A stretch of DNA of 64,000 bases, from NCBI GenBank assembly GCA_025201365.1, contig JAIXMF010000013.1, positions 186,001 through 250,000 on the forward strand, in the 5' to 3' direction. The DNA is from Syncephalis plumigaleata (taxonomy: Eukaryota; Zoopagomycota; Zoopagomycetes; Zoopagales; Piptocephalidaceae). Numbering within the stretch: the stretch's first letter is position 1; each line of letters starts with the position of its first letter. Positions 9,301-19,770 of the stretch are shown here, in pieces. Made by a program: the position numbers and the translations under genes. The notes beneath the pieces were generated by a model. It was not told the origin of the DNA. It made no database searches and saw nothing but the letters and a program-made list of their open reading frames with translations.

Positions 9301-11606
9301 AAAGAGTCGCCAATGATACCATACTGGAAGTAAGTATACATGTAGTACTATTTAGCATACTAATTAATACTTGTCTGTATAGCAATATAATGAGCTATTG
9401 GCATCACAAGCAATTCCTTCGTAAGTATCGATTATAGTAGGCTAGTAATGTAATTAACAACCGTACATAGCAATCAAGTAGGTGATGTAGATAAAAATAA
9501 GCTTCCGGGTTTAGAAGCACTTCAACAACCAGGTGAGTGAATAAACTAGTAGAATTAGTAACAAGCTACTTACTCGTATCTACTAATAGGAAAGAAGGAT
9601 CAGCAAGTTATTATGGTTCGTTCTGGTGACAAGGTAGAAGCACATCAGGTGAGTATCAATGAACAATAAACATACATGAATGACATGCTTATCTCTTACT
9701 CTTTCTCCCGTATTTATGTGTAGTGGAGTGCAAGCGAGGGTATCTGGGTAAAGATAGGCGAAGTAGTCGATGCAGTAGGCGATAAGCGAAAACAATTGTA
9801 CGAAGGCAAAGAGTACGACTATGTGTTTGACGTGGATATCGGTGAAGGCGTTCCACCGCTTAAACTTCCATACAATACGACTGGTAAGTACAGTGTAAAT
9901 ATTGGATTGATTGGATGTCATAGCTAATACCTGAATACAACAGAGAATCCTTACATGGCAGCACAGACCTTTATTAACAAGCATGAACTACCGCAATCGT
10001 ATCTCGATGAGGTGGCTCAGTTCATTGAAAAGAATGCAGGCTTGGAGCCTACATTTACACCATCTGGATATGGAGATCCATTCACTGGTAGTTATCAAGT
10101 TGATCAGTAAGTTACAAATATGCTTACCAGGATATGATCATAGGTGGAAGTCGTTACATACCAGGTGGTGGACAATCACAACAAGTAAGTAATCAACAAT
10201 AGTGAATGTCAACAACAATTAGAATAACCATGTAATCCAGTCAACTGTATCCACTGAACAGACAACGAAATCAGTATCAAGTACTGGTATCATTCCTACA
10301 GTATGTCATCGCTCATATGTGTATAAGTAATGAAAGCTAATCACATTGATTTACAGCATGCGATACTCGGTTTCAAACAAGCCAATCTAACCACAATCAA
10401 GGGCAAACTATTGGAATTCAATCAGGCTCATACAAATAATCCGGTAAGTTGTAGTGTTTACTATTAACTAATCTAATCTAATACGTGATCATCCAGTTGA
10501 GTGATGAGGAGATGAGTAAGATTGAACAGATATTTGTCTATTTGGAACAACCAGGAAACCATTCAATATCCAAGGAGCACATCAATTTGATGGTACATTT
10601 ATGTGCCAACTGGCCACAAGAGCATTTATTGCCTGGTAATTTGATATGATGATACCTATTAGTTAACTAGTTGACTAACCGTTCTAACATATATATGCAT
10701 ATAATGCTTGATTGTAAAGTGTTGGATTTATTGCGCTTAGTTAGTCTACATACGCCATTGGCTAAACGTTTCTCTGCCGATGATTCATTGCCAAGAGTGA
10801 TTGCATCAGTTACCGGTCTAGTCAGATGGCAATCCGGTCAATCATTGACACCGAACAAAGTGGAGGAAACCAATGTGATACTCAATCTTCGTTGGCTTGC
10901 CAATCTATTTGAACCTACCGATAATCATGCAGCATTACGTGAGCATGCTTCGGAGGTATTGTACTAATTTCTTGTTTTATTATGTACTCTTATTGATTAC
11001 ATTATTGCTATTGCTATTCTTAGATTATATCGGGAGTAGCAGATGTACATGAATTTAGTAATAATAAGCAAATTGCAATTGCACAATCCACTATATTGCT
11101 AAAGTAAGTTGATGTTATAGTATTGTGTTGTACTAAATACTAACCAGCATTATTGTCATTATTAGTTTCGCTGTTCTGTTCTTGTCGCATAAGAATGAAG
11201 AAATAATGCTACAATTGATTAGTGCTGCCGGACAAGTAAGTAATATGTCAGTATTTATCATTATCATTACTAATACTGTCATAGGCATTGACTAAGGTAA
11301 CGGAGGATGAAGCCATCTATCGATTACTAGTGGCTATTGGCAATGTGGTAAGCAACTATGTTAATGAGTAGTATCATTTGGAATAACAGCTAATTATTGA
11401 TTGTAGCTTTATATGGGAGGTACACCTCGAGAAGCAGCGGAAATACTTGGTATCGATCAGACTGTTCTATCCATCGGGAAGCAGAAGCAAGGTCGATTTC
11501 AAGTGATTTGCGGTAAGTGATAGCAATGTATTTATCTATATCATTATCATTAATCGACATTGTAATCCGTTTGACGATAGATGAGATCAAGACTTTGTTG
11601 AAATAG
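6375..11606 (+). CDS. DOA1: DOA1/UFD3 (PLAA): WD40-PFU-PUL ubiquitin-binding Cdc48 cofactor, with a transposon in an early exon
   Basis: Spliced gene with well over ten short introns. The first half encodes WD40 repeats ([65 protein letters not shown] and further blades). It is followed by a PFU ubiquitin-binding domain at about 9.6-10.1 kb ([10 protein letters not shown]...[11 protein letters not shown]...[10 protein letters not shown]) and a C-terminal armadillo-like PUL domain that in the family binds Cdc48 ([12 protein letters not shown] to the end). Doa1 helps recycle ubiquitin, assists Cdc48/p97 and acts in endosomal sorting of ubiquitinated cargo. A 1.63-kb foldback transposon (6657-8285) splits the codons for the second blade. 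Taking out the element with one TA copy gives [13 protein letters not shown], the expected family sequence, continuing in frame across the next intron. With the element in place the reading frame is broken unless it is removed from the RNA. Confidence 0.92.
6655..7396 (+). repeat. Left arm of the foldback transposon (with flanking TA)
   Basis: Inverted copy of 7546-8287. The symmetry centre is at 7471, so position x pairs with 14942-x. The match stops at TAAATT (7391-7396), where the spacer begins. Confidence 0.93.
6657..8285. mobile_element. Foldback (long-TIR) Tc1/mariner-type DNA transposon, non-autonomous
   Basis: A near-complete palindrome: arms of about 740 bp (6657-7396 and 7546-8285), exact inverted copies where I compared them, around a 149-bp AT-rich spacer. 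The ends read CAGTGAGCG...CGCTCACTG and are flanked by TA on both sides (6655-6656 and 8286-8287). TA target duplication plus CAGT termini are hallmarks of the Tc1/mariner/pogo group. Each arm carries ATTGTTCACGTG near its tip (6671-6682 in the left arm) and an inverted copy, CACGTGAACAATT, about 170 bp further in (6848-6860). This looks like paired transposase-binding sites. No transposase is encoded; the 72-codon frame seen once in each arm is the same arm read twice. Arm identity argues for a recent insertion. Confidence 0.9.
7546..8287 (-). repeat. Right arm of the foldback transposon (with flanking TA)
   Basis: Reverse complement of 6655-7396. A transcript crossing both arms could fold into a hairpin of about 740 bp, and DNA replication through it would be prone to instability. 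Confidence 0.93.
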
Positions 11607-12845
11607 CTAATAATAAACTAGTCGTGCTTTATTGCATATTACATAGTTTTCCTACCAGTTAACATTGCTAGCCTTTAACTTTTGCTAATGATCAATGAAT
11701 GGATGTACTAATGCCGTTATTACCCTCTATTAGTGCCATGTTGGCTATTGCTATATACTATGAAAATAAAGATATAGCCATCATATAAGATTGCCTCGGC
11801 ACATATACAATATGCAATACAATGTCAGACAGTACCACTACAAATACAAAGTGCTAAGCGACACGAACGGTAGTAGTTAGCAAGGATATGATGTATGTAC
11901 GCGTACTTTCACAACACACGAGTAGAAGGCGTAGTGTTCGTTACGTATACATGTCGCAATTAGATGAACAAACAGCACTGACTAGTAATTAACACGAGTA
12001 CCGCGTACTTGCATATATAGTTATAAATCACGAGTAAGTAGTGCAAAGTAGCGAGTGGAGACGTTGTATGTTGACAAGCAAGTGTGTCGCCTAATGTATA
12101 GCGCGAGTGTTACGTATGCGTACGTGTCCCCACATACTACAAGCAATGATCAGCAAGTCAACGCGAATAAAGTGGTACAACGTGGCGAGCAAACGCAGTG
12201 AATAAAGGACACGACATGAAATAATAGAAATACACGAGTGAAGGCAAGGGAGTGTCGCAAGCAAGTAGACAAGGGAGCGAGAAAGAGAGAACTGAATAGA
12301 GGATAGACCAGTATGAAAGACCCAGTGGCGTATATGTCACATTGATCGACAACGAATAAAGAACCAATTACTACACAGCGTGAAGAGCAAAGTGTGCCTA
12401 TGACAGAGTATACAGATTGGAGTGAGGCTGCCGATAAGTAGCGATACAAAATACGAGTACGCGACATACAATCAACATAATAGACAAGTAGTCAGTGGCA
12501 AAGCAGCAGACTAGACGGGAATAAGACGACCAACCGAGAACAACACAAAGACAAGTAGTATACGCTTGCAGCTATGCATAGCCTGTATATGACAGTAGAC
12601 GAAAGTGGAGTAAGAGGAAAAGCATGAGTTGTAGTGGTGTATGTGTTGTCAGAGGACGAATAAAAGAATAAAAAGCTATAGACGAGTGTGTCACGGTAAT
12701 AGTTACGCGAATAACGAGCAAATAAATAAAGGAACGAAAGGGAGATGAGATAGAGTGAATAATGGTTAATGGGGTTCTACAATGGATATTAATAAAGAAA
12801 AGTGTTTATTATAATGAGTATTTAATATGTAAGTAATAACAATAA
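11607..12845. other. Gene-free spacer, 1.2 kb
   Basis: No convincing coding frame. From about 12150 to 12760 the plus strand is purine-rich (AGAGAGAA-type runs), which yields low-complexity hydrophobic reading frames on the minus strand; I treat these as artefacts. Around 11646-11690 there is a stretch similar to 15969-16013 (see the repeat entries). The rest is AT-rich 3' flanking sequence of DOA1 and of the convergent membrane-protein gene. Confidence 0.6.
11646..11690 (+). repeat. Short dispersed repeat, copy 1
   Basis: GTTTTCCTACCAGTTAACAT and the following CTTTAACTTTTGCTAATGA resemble 15969-16013 (GTTTTCCAACCAGTTGGTAT, then CATTAACTTTTG). In the second copy the motif is one arm of an imperfect inverted repeat. 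Probably a small degenerate MITE-like element. Confidence 0.35.
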
Positions 12846-14459
12846 TTATGTATGTGCTGTGTCATCGAATAAATCGGATGACAAGTAGAATGTGCCCAAT
12901 CGATACTGGAACATCTCGAGCTTGGACAAACGAGATTCGACTGACGATGCCGTACCAGACGGCATAATGGTGGAATTAGTATGATGTTGATTCAGTGATA
13001 AGTGCGGTAAGCGATTATTGTTCGCTATTAGAGAATTCAGCATCGCAGTAGTATTATCAGGACAGGTGTTGCCGCTTTCAAGTGCAGTCAACCGATCCAA
13101 AATCATTGCAGATTGCTTCATCTGTGCTTCCACTTGAGCTTCCATCTGTGCTGTCTGAGCTTTTTGAGCTTCCATCTGTGCTCTTTGCGTCTCCATCTGT
13201 GCTTCCACTATTGATCTAAGTTGGTCAATCTCATCGGGATGAGGATGTGTATTAAGATATGAGTTTTGGTGTAGTATGTTCGCATTATAGTCTTTATCAT
13301 CGGTAGTTTTTGGCATCCATGATGTTGCAATGCCACGCTGAAGTGGATGCGGTTGATTAAGATATGTCATATCGGTAATGGAGTCTTGATTTAACTCAGG
13401 TTTATACGATGACTTGAGACTAGTCATAGATGATGGCAATAGCTTGAGAATCTTGTTGCGAAGAAGTCGTCGTTGTACGAATCCCCATGGTCGAAGACGA
13501 CGTTGACCAAACAGAAATGTGAAAATAAATGTAATAACCGTAAACGCACCACCGGCTGTACCTGCTACCTGGATCGGGTTGAGGGGTCGCTTAGCCTTTT
13601 CCTTCTTCACTATATACGTCTTTCCATCTGGTGATGGCTTGTTTCCAGGAGCAATGCTGAATTCAATAGTGGATGGATGAAGCCCTCTTTGCTCGGTGAA
13701 ACGTACATCGCGTATAGGTTCCTCGTTGTCGTTAGTTACTTTATAGCTTTGAAGAAAGTCTATCATAACTTTTGTACCAGCATTCGCCCTAAATCGATAT
13801 CGCGCGTTGATACTACCCAAATCGAGTGGTTCTTTTACGTTTATCCCATCTGCAATCATTGTTGAATTGTTGATCACAAATACGTCAACTACTGTGATTG
13901 AATTCCTACTCAGGTCTAAGCTTGGTCCAACCCGAATATACGACCAAAATGAAATAGTGATTTCGGTAGTTGGCGTTTTTTCTGATTTGGTCTTGTGATT
14001 AATATTAGTAATATTTGGTGCGAAGGTTGCATTAATACTAGGCTTTATCATGAACATTTGAAGCGTTTTAGTAGTATCAGAGGAGTTGTATTTTCGATCA
14101 TCGTCAATTGATTTCCAATCTTGAATTAGCGACTTGGAATCGGTAACATTTTTGTTCCATGATACATAATCCATCATAAGTTCTACATATTCTTCGAAGT
14201 ATCTTATGTTTTTTGGTTGAGCTGCTAAAGTAAATTCAGGTCTAATTCGTTCTGTGCGATTTGTGACAACTCGAAATAGCACAACAGGAACAGGGAGTAT
14301 TTCTGAATAATATTCCACCTGATATACATCTTTCATCTCTAGTGCATCTTTTACATAATAGGCAAACGCTAGAGTAGATGCTACCACAGCTATGACTATA
14401 TAAAATACCCGACCTAATACAAGAGAAGTCGGCTCGTGTGGGATATTAAGTAAACGCAT
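12846..14459 (-). CDS. Two-pass membrane protein with glycosylated loop and Gln/Met/Ala coiled tail
   Basis: Single-exon frame of 537 residues. There is a membrane segment at about 15-35 (VFYIVIAVVASTLAFAYYV), then a loop of about 260 residues with several Asn-X-Ser/Thr sites (NRT, NVT, NSS, NAT, NIT, NNST), consistent with a lumenal or extracellular domain. A second membrane segment at about 297-317 (VAGTAGGAFTVITFIFTFLF) is followed by the basic motif GQRRLRPWGFVQR. The cytoplasmic tail holds a coiled-coil stretch of repeated AQMEAQ-like hexads at about 415-460. I recall the pattern of a Gly-rich second membrane helix followed by RPWGxVQR from uncharacterised membrane proteins of early-diverging fungi, but no function is known to me. 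It is divergent from the secreted-protein gene at 15247. Confidence 0.75.
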   Translation of the reverse strand: MRLLNIPHEPTSLVLGRVFYIVIAVVASTLAFAYYVKDALEMKDVYQVEYYSEILPVPVVLFRVVTNRTERIRPEFTLAAQPKNIRYFEEYVELMMDYVSWNKNVTDSKSLIQDWKSIDDDRKYNSSDTTKTLQMFMIKPSINATFAPNITNINHKTKSEKTPTTEITISFWSYIRVGPSLDLSRNSITVVDVFVINNSTMIADGINVKEPLDLGSINARYRFRANAGTKVMIDFLQSYKVTNDNEEPIRDVRFTEQRGLHPSTIEFSIAPGNKPSPDGKTYIVKKEKAKRPLNPIQVAGTAGGAFTVITFIFTFLFGQRRLRPWGFVQRRLLRNKILKLLPSSMTSLKSSYKPELNQDSITDMTYLNQPHPLQRGIATSWMPKTTDDKDYNANILHQNSYLNTHPHPDEIDQLRSIVEAQMETQRAQMEAQKAQTAQMEAQVEAQMKQSAMILDRLTALESGNTCPDNTTAMLNSLIANNNRLPHLSLNQHHTNSTIMPSGTASSVESRLSKLEMFQYRLGTFYLSSDLFDDTAHT

Positions 14460-15246
14460 ATTGACTTTGTGAGGATGTGTATGTATATATAGGAACAGGC
14501 CGGCTAGTTCAAGTATGTGAAAGATACAGAGTACTACGAATATAGAATGATAGAGTAGGAGAGATAAGAGGTTGGAAAGAGACGGCGTGAAATGGTGCTA
14601 TAGCCAATATGGCCGTAAATGTTCGCTATTATAGCATAAGGGATATGCTGCTTAAAATGTTACAAAAGTGGTCGCATGGTAGGACAGCATGCCTGTCTGC
14701 ATGCATTCCTTGACTGTGGTGGCGAAGACAAAGAACAGGGAAGCATGTGCTCTCTATGTTAAACATGTTTACCACATACGCGTGACATTCGAGAGTGTGC
14801 ACGGCGTAAATGATGATGATCCGGATATCATATGAATCATACGAATAATCAATGAATCCACATGTCGAATCATTTAAATACACCAGCATCATCATCATGT
14901 ACAAATACAAATACTAAGTATATACTATAGCTAAATGGATTTATTAACAATTATAACAAATAGACAATAAAAAAGGGTAACTGCAAAGGCATCATCAATG
15001 GCAATGACGAGCCATGCCAATCCTGATATTAATACTAGCCAATGATGGCACATTGTCTACAGCGGCCTTTTTAGTATATTAATACGACCATTTCAAAGTC
15101 TACACGATATACGCACTTTTTCGCATCTTCTTTCTTGCATTTCTTGTCCAGCATCTCTACAATTGTCTAGCATTTCTCTCATTTCTTGCATACTGTTCAT
15201 ATATACTTAGCATAACATCATTCTCTATAGCATTTTCCATTTCATT
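14460..15246. promoter_or_regulatory. Divergent intergenic region, 0.8 kb
   Basis: Lies between the start codons of the membrane-protein gene (minus) and the small secreted-protein gene (plus). The last 150 bp before 15247 are pyrimidine-rich (TTTCTTGCATTTCTTGTCC and similar, repeated), matching the 5' flank style of other genes here. I see no supported coding frame. Confidence 0.5.
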
Positions 15247-15828
15247 ATGTTGCTCAAACTTGTATTTACTGCATTCGCATTTGTAGCGGCAATAGTAGCG
15301 CATCCTACATCATCCATTTATGACAGTGGCGAAAGTGATATAGTGGGACGATTAGCCAGAAGAGACGTAGAAATTCCTTCTCCAAGTTGGAGAAGTGATT
15401 TCCTATCATTGGGCCGCGGCATAGCAACATCTGATGTGCCTAATGGACGATTATTTGTTAACAAGATAGCAGGAGCACTAGTTAATGCCAGTACTGATTA
15501 TCCGTTAAACGCTCATATCGGCATTGCTTTTGTACCACAATACATACCATCTGTCCGCTGGCCTAGATCAGTAAATCAAGCACGATATCATATGGCTGTA
15601 GGCATCAGTAGTCTTCCTGACTTGCCGGAGAATGGCTATGCTGAAATAACTAGCGTTTCAGGTCATTTAATACACTATAGCAAAAAAAAAGGGCAAAGAT
15701 ACATTAACTGTTCAAGGATAATGGAAGACTTCCAAAACGGAGCAGTTACCGCTTACAGCATTGACAGACCCATTGATATTTACAATGGTGAATATAATCG
15801 TGCGCTAAGCGGTCAATGTAGATATTAA
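15247..15828 (+). CDS. Small secreted protein, unknown function
   Basis: Single exon, 193 residues. A clear signal peptide (MLLKLVFTAFAFVAAIVA, cleavage before HPTSS) is followed by a short acidic propeptide-like stretch. It ends in LARRDVE, where ARR looks like a Kex2-type processing site. The mature part of about 155 residues has two cysteines (INCSR and GQCRY), enough for one disulfide, and one NAS glycosylation site. I do not recognise the fold. The features (small, secreted, Kex2-like site, no introns) fit a lineage-specific extracellular protein or effector candidate, which is inference only. Confidence 0.72.
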   Translation: MLLKLVFTAFAFVAAIVAHPTSSIYDSGESDIVGRLARRDVEIPSPSWRSDFLSLGRGIATSDVPNGRLFVNKIAGALVNASTDYPLNAHIGIAFVPQYIPSVRWPRSVNQARYHMAVGISSLPDLPENGYAEITSVSGHLIHYSKKKGQRYINCSRIMEDFQNGAVTAYSIDRPIDIYNGEYNRALSGQCRY

Positions 15829-16438
15829 TAAACATTACAGCATTAAACCTTGTCATAAATGTTTGCTAATAAGTTCAATATGCTATGTGATTAAAGTATG
15901 ATAATGTATTGCAATAATCCAATTATTCATATAAGCTACTATTCAATGCCATATCATAATGTACAAGGGTTTTCCAACCAGTTGGTATTGTTAGTCATTA
16001 ACTTTTGTTCTTATTAACCAACTAGTTGTTAAAGATGCCCTTTATTAATAAATGTGTAGACTCTATAATGGAGTGTTAATAAAAGCAAAAGTTAATGATT
16101 AGTGCTAATACACCATGCCACTAAATGATACTAGCTCCTCTTATACTCTTTCAATAAACATTTAATAAATACTATCATGTTCCCCATTTCAATATGCATC
16201 GAATGAACTTACTTGCGGTGTTCTAGCTCCATTATCCATGCCATGAATAATCGGCGAGTGCCATTGACATGCTTCACTTCCATTACCACACCAACTTATT
16301 TACTTTTCTCCTCTTTCATTAATATTATAATTGTTTTATTGATACATAATTTATGGACTGCTATATCATTTAGCTTATTTGACGCAATCTAATCATGCTT
16401 ATAGATGTTCATTTATTACATTCTAAATACAGGTATAA
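15829..16438. other. Gene-free spacer with a MITE-like inverted repeat
   Basis: 3' flanks of two convergent genes. It contains the imperfect inverted repeat listed separately. No coding frame is supported. Confidence 0.55.
15983..16115. repeat. Imperfect inverted repeat, MITE-like
   Basis: The left arm 15983-16017 (TGGTATTGTTAGTCATTAAC, then TTTTG...TTATTAA) pairs with the reverse complement of 16077-16115 (TGGTGTATTAGCACTAATCA, then TTAACTTTTGCTTTTATTAA). The ~60-bp centre could be a loop. The left arm and its flank are shared with 11646-11690, which suggests a dispersed family rather than a chance hairpin. Confidence 0.4.
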
Positions 16439-17274
16439 CTAGCGTAATGGTTGACGCTTTCGAGCACTGAACACGTAGATATCTTCACTCTGCCATTGCT
16501 CATGTAGTTCGTGCGGTTTTATATCGTGAAATGTAAATACTTGACCAAACTTGGCAAAGAACTCTGCTTCCTGATCGAATTGTCGTCGTTCAAATGCAAG
16601 AATAATTTCCGTATTTTGACTAGCTAATCGATTCAACGTGTCAAGCAATGGATCGTATAGTGTAATGTCGAAAAGAAGATCCGACAACAATATGACATCG
16701 ATAGGCATCGATTCTAATGAAGATGGCACCGATTCGTCTGTCCAATCCATTACCATTGCTGTTACTTGACATTCGCTTGGTGATATCGATGGATTTATCG
16801 CAATGTTACGCTCCATTAATGGTAGTAACTCGGATTTATCAGTTAGTATAACTTGATCTGGCTCGGTTGTCTCTACGGTATCTACTAATTGATGTCGTCG
16901 ATGCTGTAGGCAATGAGCGAATACTAAGCCTACAATCCCGGTACCCGATCCTAATTCAATGGCTCGCGTAGGATACGGGAATGCTCGCTGACTGAATCGA
17001 TTAGCATCCGTGGATGTCGCTGATACCGGTTGAAAGCATCGCTTCTCCAGATATTTAGCTAAAACTAGGCCGGCATCCCATACAGTGGCACCAGTACCGA
17101 AATGACTGTTACAACGTCGTTAGTCACGCTTGTTAGCTGTATCCTTCATGGTTAAGGAATATCGCCGATAGCTCACCATTCGCCTGAGGGATCTTCAACT
17201 AAACAAAGCGGCTTTGCACTACTGATAGCGTCAAATTCGTATTCACGACTTGGCACAAGCTTTTCAATAGACAT
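16439..17274 (-). CDS. METTL21/Methyltransf_16-type protein lysine methyltransferase
   Basis: Two exons (17274-17177 and 17105-16439) give exactly 254 residues. Family marks in order: GTGATVWDAGLVLAKYLE (the substrate-side motif before motif I), AIELGSGTGIVGLVFA (SAM-binding motif I), VILTDKSELLPLMERNI (post I), and DVILLSDLLFDITLYDPLL (motif II). These enzymes transfer methyl from S-adenosylmethionine to lysines of non-histone proteins such as translation elongation factors, chaperones or p97. The specific substrate cannot be read from the sequence. The gene is divergent from TYR1, 164 bp away. Confidence 0.85.
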
Positions 17275-17438
17275 CGTAGCAACGATAGAGGATAAGTGTT
17301 TCCTATTTTTACACGTAGCAAGGGGAATAAGAACGTAGTGAAATAGAAGGAATTCACCGCTACGATTACAACTGTTTCTCTCTTTTTATAGTTAGCTATT
17401 CTTTTGTTGTTTTCTTTTCGAGTACAATATTTGCAGAA
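17275..17438. promoter_or_regulatory. Divergent promoter of the methyltransferase gene and TYR1
   Basis: 164 bp between two start codons pointing apart. The TYR1 side is pyrimidine-rich (TTTCTCTCTTTTTATAG, TTGTTGTTTTCTTTTCG). No specific sites are claimed. Confidence 0.55.
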
Positions 17439-19496
17439 ATGACCACGGTAGAAATTGGTATTATTGGGTTCGGCGATATGGGTCGACTTTACGCGCGTAA
17501 ATTCGTGGAAGCCGGTTGGCCTCGGTAAGTAGTAGTAGTGCAACAACTTGCGTATTAACACTTGACGAACTCAACGAACTAGCGTGAATGTTTGCGATCT
17601 ACCTGCACGATACCCAGCACTCTGCGAGGAATGGGCGCGTAAGTGCTTGTTGCAAGGGATAGTGACCATAACTAAGGGATAGTTATAGACCAACAGGCAA
17701 TATGCGTATTACGCGACGGACATGAAGTGGCACGTCGAAGTGATTTTATTATCTATTCGGTGGAGGCCGAACTTATTGCTAAGGTAGTGGCACAGTATGG
17801 TGCATGTAAGTCTAGGAAGAGGGAGAGTATATGATGCCATAACTAATCGTGTGACTATGATGATAGCGACGAAACTAGGTGCTGTGGTAGCAGGACAGGT
17901 GGGTTCTTTCTCCGTCACTAGTCATGTAATGTGTATATTCATTGGACGAGTAGACTTCTGTGAAAGCACCTGAAATCGAAGCATTCGAGAAATATCTACC
18001 GAGTGATGTGCAAATCGTTACGTGTCATTCACTTCATGGACCAGGAATTGATCCATCTGGTCTACCATTGGTAAGTGACGAATGCAATAGTAGCATGACG
18101 ATAAACGCTTAACAAATGAATGAATGAATGAATAGGTGATTATTCGACATCGATGTGACGAAGAGAGATACCAGCTAGTGGTTAAGGTACTTAGTAGTCT
18201 AGGCTCGGAACACGTCTACTTGACCTATGAAGAACATGATCGGTTAGTTGTAATTGATAGTAATGGATGGATTGTAACGATTTACTGAATGAACATACAT
18301 GTAGAATCACCGCTGATACTCAGGCTGTTACGCATATGGCATTCCTTAGGTAGTAACAACAGGCCATTTGCGTAGATATATAGATATACTAACTGACAAT
18401 GTATACATACATATTACTTTTAGTATGGGCACTGCTTGGAAGACACAATCAGTATTTCCGGTAAATAACATCGACAACCTGTTATAATCATTATAGATTG
18501 CTCATTATTAGTATCATGCATGCATTAGTGGGAGAATCAAGGTTACGTGGGCGGTATCGAGAATGTCAAAGTCAATATGGCATTACGTATCTATGGCAGT
18601 AAATGGCATGTTTATGCTGGTAATCAATAGTGCATGCTTCGTATAGTAGTAATAGCATAGCTAATCAACTATATGATATCTCTTTAGGATTGGCATTACT
18701 GAATCCAAGTGCCAAAATACAGATTGGTCAGTATTCACGATCTGTATCAGAGTTGTTTACACTTATGATTCAAGAGCGTGCTGATGAATTCAAGGAGCGA
18801 GTGTATCAGGTAGTAATCCGATTGAGTACAAGTATTACGTTATTTAACAAGACTGCCATCATTGATATCTAGGCTGCTCAGTTTGTATTTGGCAAAGTGG
18901 AGAATGGACAACGACGAGCAAAGAGAATACTGCTATCCGATGAAGTACTCGATCAGTTCTCATTGTCATCTGTGCCTAAAGAAATACGCAAACCCAACTC
19001 GCATTTGTCATTATTAGCAATGGTAATGTTCAATAATTCACAAATATAAGTATGCAATGGAATAGCTTGATAATCAAGAATGTTTAGGTTGATTGCTGGT
19101 ATGCATTGCGTATCAATCCATATGATCATCTCATTTGTCAGACACCGCCATTCCGTCTCTGGCTAGGCATTGTCGAGTATTTATTCCACGATGAGGAGAT
19201 GCTTGCCGGTTCCATTGAGGCAGCACTCTACGATAGAAGTGTTCGTGGTGAAGATTTGAATGTAAGCATGCATCTTTATTATTATTACTTGACTAGCTGG
19301 CTAGTTAGCATTGCTAATTGTTCAATAGTTTTATTCAGCCGCACAAGGTTGGGCTCAGTGCGTGGCACTAGGTAGCATGGAGGGATATCGTCTACGATTC
19401 GAAGACACGTCGGCATTCTTTAGTGATCGTCTAAAGGATGCTGTACAACTAAGTTCGCAAATGATTGCCACCATTACTCGACGTATTCACAAGTAG
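17439..19496 (+). CDS. TYR1: Prephenate dehydrogenase (NADP+), tyrosine biosynthesis
   Basis: Gene of about eleven short exons. The first exon gives the dinucleotide-binding fold start, EIGIIGFGDMGRLYARKF (GxGxxG). Later exons give DFIIYSVEAELIAKVVAQYG, GAVVAGQTSVKAPEIEAFE, VTCHSLHGPGIDPSGLPL (substrate-site His region), TADTQAVTHMAFLSMGTAWK and PWENQGYVGGIENVKVNMALRIY. Each is a signature of fungal Tyr1. The enzyme oxidatively decarboxylates prephenate to 4-hydroxyphenylpyruvate. Animals lack it, which helps place the organism. Exons join in frame without any frame change. It lies 275 bp upstream of CSN1 on the same strand. Confidence 0.93.
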
Positions 19497-19770
19497 TAGC
19501 ATTACAATAAAATACATGAAACTATCACATACATGCATGCGATGATTCAATAGTAGCAAAGTCGAAATGATCAAAGGCAGCCATTACAACAATATAAGAA
19601 TGATGATGACGATGACGTGCATGCTAATCATTCATCCACATATCGTCCTCTTTTCTACTTCTTTCCACTGTCATTATTGATATACTTGTTCCACCAGTTA
19701 GTTGTAATCATCAAGTGCAGCTATTGCGTAATTTACACTTAGTCTATACTTTTCACTGCCCAGATTGTGT

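Noticed and set aside
12150-12467. Minus-strand frames of 69 and 105 codons
   Set aside because: They come from a purine-rich plus strand, have no motif, and overlap each other in two phases.
14629-14910. 93-codon minus-strand frame
   Set aside because: No motif, AT-rich, inside a divergent promoter spacer.
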